A program made the position numbers and the translations under genes. Source: Arthrobacter pityocampae (GTDB lineage: Bacteria > Actinomycetota > Actinomycetes > Actinomycetales > Micrococcaceae). Taken from it: a DNA stretch of 64,000 bases. Positions 60,013-64,000 of the stretch are shown here, one piece after another. The notes beneath the pieces are model-generated. The model ran no database searches and was not told the DNA's origin. It worked only from the letters and a program-made list of their open reading frames with translations. The stretch lies in NCBI RefSeq assembly GCF_002927275.1, contig NZ_PRKW01000005.1, forward strand, positions 372,001 to 436,000, written 5' to 3'. How positions within the stretch are numbered: position 1 is the first letter of the stretch; every line of letters starts with the position of its first letter.

Positions 60013-61029
60013 TCAGGGCGTCAACGCAGCGACGATCTCGGCAGCGGAACCTCCCCGCGTGTGGCGGTACCCCGTTCCGGCCCAGAGGTGGAGGGCCTGC
60101 GCGTCGTTGCGCGCCGCTGCGGCCGCGCGCAGGGGAGCGGTCAGGTAGTGGATCTGGGGGTAGGCATGCGCGGTGATCGGGTGGTCGTCGATGAAGCGGT
60201 TGCGCAGGCTCCGTGCGGGTCGTCCGGTGAAGGCGCGCGTGACCGCCGTTCCGGTGAACTGTGGATCCTGCAGCGCTGTGCGGTGCGCAGGTGCCGTTCC
60301 TGCCTCGTCGGCCAGCAGCAGGGCTGTTCCCACGAGGACGGCAACTGCCCCGGCGTCGAGGATCTCTCCAGCGAGCCTGCGCGTACTGATGCCTCCGCCT
60401 GCCATCAGGGGCAGATCGGTCGTGGCCTTGATGGTCGCAAGAAGTTCGGGAAGCGGCGAGGTTCCCGGTTCGGCGGCGGCGTCGAAGGTGGCACGGTGCC
60501 CTCCGGCCTCGGGTCCCTGCACCACGAGGACCTGGGCGCCGTTGCATGCAGCGGCACGTGCTTCAGCAGCATCGGTGACGGTCACCGCGGTGAGGATCCC
60601 CCGGCCGTCGAGTTCGCGCAGGATGCCGGCCGCAGGGCAGCCGAAGGTGAAGGACACCACGTCCGGTCTCTCCGCACGCACGACGTCGAGCTTGGCCTCC
60701 CACGCATCGTCGTCCCAGCGGGGCGTTCCGAGTTCGACCCCGTGCCGGTCCGCCTCCACCTGGAGTTCCAGGCGGTACGCCTCGAGCTCCTCCTCGTCGG
60801 CGTCGTTCGCGGACACGACGAAGAGGTTGACCCCGATCGGGCCGTCGGTGAGCGTCCGGGTGGCACGGATCTGCCGGCCGATCTGGTCCGGTGACTTGTA
60901 CCCGCCGGCAAGGAAACCCAGGCCGCCGGCGTTGGTCACCGCCGCTGCCAGCCCGGGCGTCGAGGGCCCTCCGGCCATGGGGGCGCCCACGATCGGACGG
61001 CGCAGCGACGACAGGTCAAGAGCGCGCAC
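60013..61029 (-). CDS. Nitronate monooxygenase
   Basis: The product is 338 residues of the 2-nitropropane dioxygenase/NMO family. FMN and active-site motifs are PIVGAPMAGGPSTPGLAAAVTNAGGLGFL at the N-terminus, SFTFGCPAAGI, VVQGPEAGGHRA (catalytic histidine region) and MAGGGISTRR. It oxidises alkyl nitronates, protecting against propionate 3-nitronate toxicity. The GTG start at 61027-61029 has AGGAG overlapping it; a slightly later start is possible. The genes around are unrelated. Confidence 0.88.
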   Translation of the reverse strand: MRALDLSSLRRPIVGAPMAGGPSTPGLAAAVTNAGGLGFLAGGYKSPDQIGRQIRATRTLTDGPIGVNLFVVSANDADEEELEAYRLELQVEADRHGVELGTPRWDDDAWEAKLDVVRAERPDVVSFTFGCPAAGILRELDGRGILTAVTVTDAAEARAAACNGAQVLVVQGPEAGGHRATFDAAAEPGTSPLPELLATIKATTDLPLMAGGGISTRRLAGEILDAGAVAVLVGTALLLADEAGTAPAHRTALQDPQFTGTAVTRAFTGRPARSLRNRFIDDHPITAHAYPQIHYLTAPLRAAAAARNDAQALHLWAGTGYRHTRGGSAAEIVAALTP

Positions 61030-61081
61030 TCCTAGCCACCCCCGGATCGGCGGTCCGCGCGGTGGCCCGCCCTCGGCTGAT

Positions 61082-61504
61082 TCATCGCGGTCGCGACCTG
61101 ACCCTCCGCGGGCCGCGGGCCACGCGCAGGAGGGTGACGGCGAGCGTCCCCGCCACCGGCGTCCACACCAGCCGTTCGACCCGGGACCGCGACGCGAGGT
61201 TCAGCACCGTGCCGAGCATCATCAGTCCTGAGGCCCCAGTGAGGATCCGCCGCCGCAGTCCCGGGCCCGGACGCCTGCCGAGGACGACCGCGATGAGCCC
61301 CGCGTAGACCAGCGTGGACACGGCGCTCGACGCCCGGTACTTCGCCGGCAGTACACCGCGGTGCCCGCCCCCGTAGGCGGCCTGTCCCCAGGGTGCGCCC
61401 GCGGCGAGTGCCGCCTGGAAGCCCCCGACGACGGCGAGGAGGAGGGCGGCGAGACCGGTGGACGCCCGGTGCGGGCCTGGATCGTGGCGGATCGCTCGAG
61501 TCAT
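61082..61504 (-). CDS. Small multi-helix membrane protein
   Basis: The product is 140 residues with four hydrophobic segments (LAALLLAVVGGFQAALAAG, ASSAVSTLVYAGLIAVVL, ILTGASGLMMLGTVLNLAS, WTPVAGTLAVTLLRVA), a basic N-terminus and a very basic C-terminus (RRVRSRPR). I do not recognise the family. It lies between the nitronate monooxygenase and the homoprotocatechuate genes, in the same direction. Confidence 0.6.
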   Translation of the reverse strand: MTRAIRHDPGPHRASTGLAALLLAVVGGFQAALAAGAPWGQAAYGGGHRGVLPAKYRASSAVSTLVYAGLIAVVLGRRPGPGLRRRILTGASGLMMLGTVLNLASRSRVERLVWTPVAGTLAVTLLRVARGPRRVRSRPR

Positions 61505-61574
61505 CCTCGGAGCCTAGCCGTCCAGCGCGTGACGGGGTAGGAACGCCCCCCACACACCGAGGCCGGGCGGGGCG

Positions 61575-62378
61575 TCAGTAGCTGGCGCCCGGACCGTCGT
61601 CGGACGCCGGGACGAACGCCGCGGCCAGGGCCTCGGAGCCGCGGGCCAGCAGCGCGACGTCCGCGCCGACCAGGATGAACCCGGCCCCGCCGTCCAGATA
61701 CCGCCGGGCGACGGACGGCGTGAACGCGTTGACGCCCGCCGGCTTCCCGGCCCGCGTCGCAGCGGCGAGGCACCGCTCGACGGCGGCCACCACGTCGGGG
61801 TGTTCCTGCTGGCCGAGGAGTCCCAGGGACGCCGCGAGATCGGACGGGCCGACGAAGATGGCGTCGACGCCGTCGACCGCGAGGATGTCCGCGACGGCGT
61901 CGACGGCGGCCACCGACTCGATCTGGACCGTGACGCTGATCGTCGAGGCGGCACGGGCCAGATACTCGGGCACCCGGTTCCAGCGGGCCGCCCGCGCGAG
62001 CGCCGACCCGACGCCGCGCACGCCCTCGGGCGGGTAGCGGGTGGCGGCGACCGCGGCTTCGGCGTCCGCCACGGAATGCACCATGGGGATCAGCAGGTTC
62101 TGCACGCCCAGGTCCAGGTACTGCTTGATGAGGACGGTGTCGTTGACGGGCGGTCGGACGAGCGTGTGCACCGGGTAGCCGTGGATGGCCTGCAGCTGGG
62201 CGAGGATCGACTCGAGCCCGTTCGGGCTGTGCTCGGCGTCCACGAGCAGCCAGTCCAGGCCCGCCCCGGCGCAGATCTCGGCGACGAGCGGGCTGCCCGA
62301 GCACACCCACATGCCCGCCAGCGGCCGATCGGCCGCGGCGAGCGCCTCGCGGAAGGACTCTCCTAATGGAAGCGGCAT
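61575..62378 (-). CDS. hpaI: 4-Hydroxy-2-oxo-heptane-1,7-dioate aldolase
   Basis: The product is 267 residues of the class II HpcH/HpaI aldolase family. It cleaves 4-hydroxy-2-oxo-heptanedioate to pyruvate and succinic semialdehyde, the last step of homoprotocatechuate catabolism. The metal and catalytic motifs read LLVDAEHSPNG (His), VQIESVAAVDAV (Glu), VDAIFVGPSDLAAS (Asp) and AGVNAFTP. The start overlaps the end of the hydratase gene by 16 bases. It is the last gene of the operon visible in this window. Confidence 0.9.
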   Translation of the reverse strand: MPLPLGESFREALAAADRPLAGMWVCSGSPLVAEICAGAGLDWLLVDAEHSPNGLESILAQLQAIHGYPVHTLVRPPVNDTVLIKQYLDLGVQNLLIPMVHSVADAEAAVAATRYPPEGVRGVGSALARAARWNRVPEYLARAASTISVTVQIESVAAVDAVADILAVDGVDAIFVGPSDLAASLGLLGQQEHPDVVAAVERCLAAATRAGKPAGVNAFTPSVARRYLDGGAGFILVGADVALLARGSEALAAAFVPASDDGPGASY

Positions 62379-63148
62379 GTGACGGCCCCCAGTGGTCCGT
62401 AGTCGGCGTGGACGGTGTCGCCCTTGTCCACCCAGAGCGGGCGGGTGAAGGACCCGGCGAGGATGATGTCCCCGGCCTTGAGCCGGTCCCCGTGGGCGGC
62501 GATCCTGTTCGCGAGCCAGTGCACGCCCGCGGCTGGATGGTCGAGGACCCCGGCGGCCACGCCGGTCTCCTCGACCACCTGGTTCTTGTAGAGGATGGCG
62601 GACACCCAGCGGAGGTCGACGGCGTCGGGCCTCACCGGCCGGCCGCCGACCACCATGGCGCCCATCGCCGCGTTGTCGGCGATGGTGTCCACGATGGTGC
62701 GTCCCTCCATCTCGATCCGCGAGTCGAGGATCTCGAGGGCGGGCACCACGTGGTCTGTGGCGTTCAGGACGTCGAAGATCGTGCAGCCCGGCCCGGTGAG
62801 GTCGTTCTTGAGCACGAACGCGAGTTCCACTTCGACGCGCGGGCGGGTGTAGGCGTCCCACGGCACCGAGCAGCCGGTCTCGAAGACCATGTCGTCGAAG
62901 ATCGCGCCGTAGTCCGGCTCGGTGATGCCGGTCGCGGCCTGCATCGCCCGGGACGTGAGCCCGATCTTCCGCCCCACGAGCGTCCGGCCGGCGTCCTCGT
63001 TCCGCTGACGCCACAGCCGCTGCACCGCGTAGGAGTCTTCGACGGTCATGCCCGGGTAGCGGGCCGTCAGCAGCGGCACCGGGGTCCGCGTGCTGGCGGC
63101 GTCGAGGAGTTCGTCGGCGATCTGGCTGATGGTCTGCGGATCAAGCAT
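62363..63148 (-). CDS. hpaH: 2-Oxo-hepta-3-ene-1,7-dioate hydratase
   Basis: The product is 261 residues of the MhpD/HpaH hydratase family. It adds water to the 2-oxo-heptene-dioate intermediate before aldol cleavage. Motifs are GRKIGLTSRAMQAATGITEPDYGAIFDDM, VEVELAFVLKNDLTGPG (metal-binding Glu pair) and AGSFTRPLWVDKGDTVHADYGPLG. It lies between hpaD and hpaI, 26 bases after the hpaD stop, and overlaps hpaI. Confidence 0.93.
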   Translation of the reverse strand: MLDPQTISQIADELLDAASTRTPVPLLTARYPGMTVEDSYAVQRLWRQRNEDAGRTLVGRKIGLTSRAMQAATGITEPDYGAIFDDMVFETGCSVPWDAYTRPRVEVELAFVLKNDLTGPGCTIFDVLNATDHVVPALEILDSRIEMEGRTIVDTIADNAAMGAMVVGGRPVRPDAVDLRWVSAILYKNQVVEETGVAAGVLDHPAAGVHWLANRIAAHGDRLKAGDIILAGSFTRPLWVDKGDTVHADYGPLGAVTCRFH

Positions 63149-63174
63149 CGGGGTCCTTCGGGAGCCGGGGATGG

Positions 63175-64000
63175 TCAGAGCTGGGTGCCGAGCTTGAAGC
63201 CCTCGACGCCGTCGTCGTCCTGCCTGCGGGTGTAGGAGAAGCCGTCCGCGCCGACGGTGACGGCCATCTCGCTCCGCTCGTCCCGTTCGACGACGGGCTG
63301 GGGGTTTCCGTCGAGGTCCAGCACGAGGGACGCCTCCGAGTACCAGGACGGCACCACCGGGTTACCCCACCAGTCGCGGCGCTGGTTGTCGTGCACGTCC
63401 CAGGTGATGGTGGGATTGTCAGGGTCGCCCGTGTAGTAGTCCTGGCAGTAGATCTCCACGCGGTGGCCGTCCGGGTCGAGGATGTACAGGTAGAAGGCGT
63501 TGGAGACGCCGTGCCGCCCGGGCCCGCGTTCGATGCGGTCGCTGATGCGCAGGGCGCCCATTTTGTCGCAGATCTGGATGATGTTGTGTTTCTCGTGGGT
63601 GGCGAACGCCACGTGGTGCATGCGCGGGCCGTTGCCGCCGGTCAGGGCGGTGTCGTGCACGGTCTGCTTGCGGTGCATCCAGACGGCGTAGGTGACGCCG
63701 TCGGAGTCCTGGATGTCCTCGGAGACGCGGAAGCCGAGGTCCTCGAGGTAGGCGCGGCCGCGCGGCACGTCGGGGGTGACCTGGTTGAAGTGGTCCAGCC
63801 GCACCAGTTCACCGGCCGAGTACAAATCGTAACGCTGGGTGAGGCGCTCCACGTGCTCGACGTCGTAGAAGAACTCGTACGGGAAGCCCAGCGGGTCCTC
63901 GACGCGCACGGAGTCCCCGACGCCCTTCGTGAAGCCTCCTGCGCGGCGTTCGGTGCGGCAGCCCAGTTCGCGGTAATACGCCTCGGCGGCGTCGACCTCC
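63175..64000 (-). CDS. hpaD: 3,4-Dihydroxyphenylacetate 2,3-dioxygenase, 5' end outside window
   Basis: The frame is open to the right edge, giving at least 275 residues. It is a type I (VOC-fold) extradiol dioxygenase that opens the homoprotocatechuate ring. The metal ligands are visible: H in LVRLDHFNQV, H in RMHHVAFATHEKHN and E in HRVEIYCQDYY. The C-terminal tail (RRDWWGNPVVPSWYSEASLVLDLDG) matches HpaD/HpcB. It is the upstream gene of the hpaD-hpaH-hpaI operon, whose other genes must lie beyond the right edge. Confidence 0.93.
   Translation of the reverse strand, partial: EVDAAEAYYRELGCRTERRAGGFTKGVGDSVRVEDPLGFPYEFFYDVEHVERLTQRYDLYSAGELVRLDHFNQVTPDVPRGRAYLEDLGFRVSEDIQDSDGVTYAVWMHRKQTVHDTALTGGNGPRMHHVAFATHEKHNIIQICDKMGALRISDRIERGPGRHGVSNAFYLYILDPDGHRVEIYCQDYYTGDPDNPTITWDVHDNQRRDWWGNPVVPSWYSEASLVLDLDGNPQPVVERDERSEMAVTVGADGFSYTRRQDDDGVEGFKLGTQL

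Overview
The window is high-GC, gene-dense actinobacterial chromosome. GTG starts are common, genes often overlap by four bases (GTGA), and the families present (AmaP/Asp23 cluster, ANTAR regulator, TipA-type MerR, actinobacterial branched-chain E1/E2 operon, CsbD, MscL) fit Arthrobacter or a close relative in the Micrococcaceae. That assignment rests on gene content, because no rRNA or other marker is present. I recognised no tRNA, rRNA or CRISPR array.

Bases 1 to about 8,900 look like accessory DNA. They hold short, mostly unrecognised membrane or secreted proteins on the minus strand, a lipoprotein, a ferritin-like protein and a histidine phosphatase, with AT-richer spacers. Two genes there are broken: a conserved hypothetical at the left edge with two frameshifts, and a serine recombinase whose catalytic N-terminus is cut off by a 2-base frameshift. 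From prfC (9.2 kb) rightwards the sequence reads as ordinary chromosome.

9.2-19.6 kb: prfC, a GNAT acetyltransferase, a DHA2 efflux pump with a divergent TetR regulator, mscL, and an envelope-stress cluster. In that cluster a leftward Asp23/DUF2273/Asp23/DUF6286/AmaP/CsbD set faces a rightward operon of an ECF sigma factor, a ZAS-type anti-sigma factor fused to an Asp23-like domain, and another Asp23-like protein. 19.7-31.5 kb: a Rieske/FAD oxidoreductase, a photolyase of the prokaryotic 6-4 type that has lost every cysteine, an aldo/keto reductase, an FHA protein, a 2H phosphoesterase, a lipase-maturation-factor-like protein, an EEP nuclease/phosphatase, purB, and a WXG100-like protein coupled to an alpha/beta hydrolase. 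31.5-38.3 kb: a HisC-type aminotransferase, a branched-chain 2-oxoacid dehydrogenase operon (E1 alpha, E1 beta, E2) behind a clear promoter with nested palindromes, and an aminotransferase.

38.3-41.2 kb is the most interesting segment. A TrmB/LuxR-type regulator lies divergent to a 46-residue exported peptide that ends in two copies of AASWDWPK. The peptide is followed by a stand-alone SpaB_C-type (lantibiotic/thiopeptide biosynthesis) protein and a 63-residue protein, and the unit closes at a perfect terminator. The divergent spacer holds an 18-bp perfect palindrome and many TGTCC motifs. I propose a peptide-signalling or RiPP-like system that I do not recognise as described.

41.2-64 kb: an FMN reductase with a divergent TetR regulator, a GAF-ANTAR antiterminator, a Gfo/Idh oxidoreductase, alanine dehydrogenase with a divergent PucR-type regulator, an unpaired excisionase-like HTH protein, a TipA-like MerR regulator with a 19-bp-spacer promoter, a PQQ glucose/sorbosone dehydrogenase-like lipoprotein, two cyclic-di-GMP proteins, an acyl-CoA synthetase, an MFS/MarR pair, a CPBP protease, a nitronate monooxygenase, and the end of a homoprotocatechuate (hpaD-hpaH-hpaI) operon that runs off the right edge.
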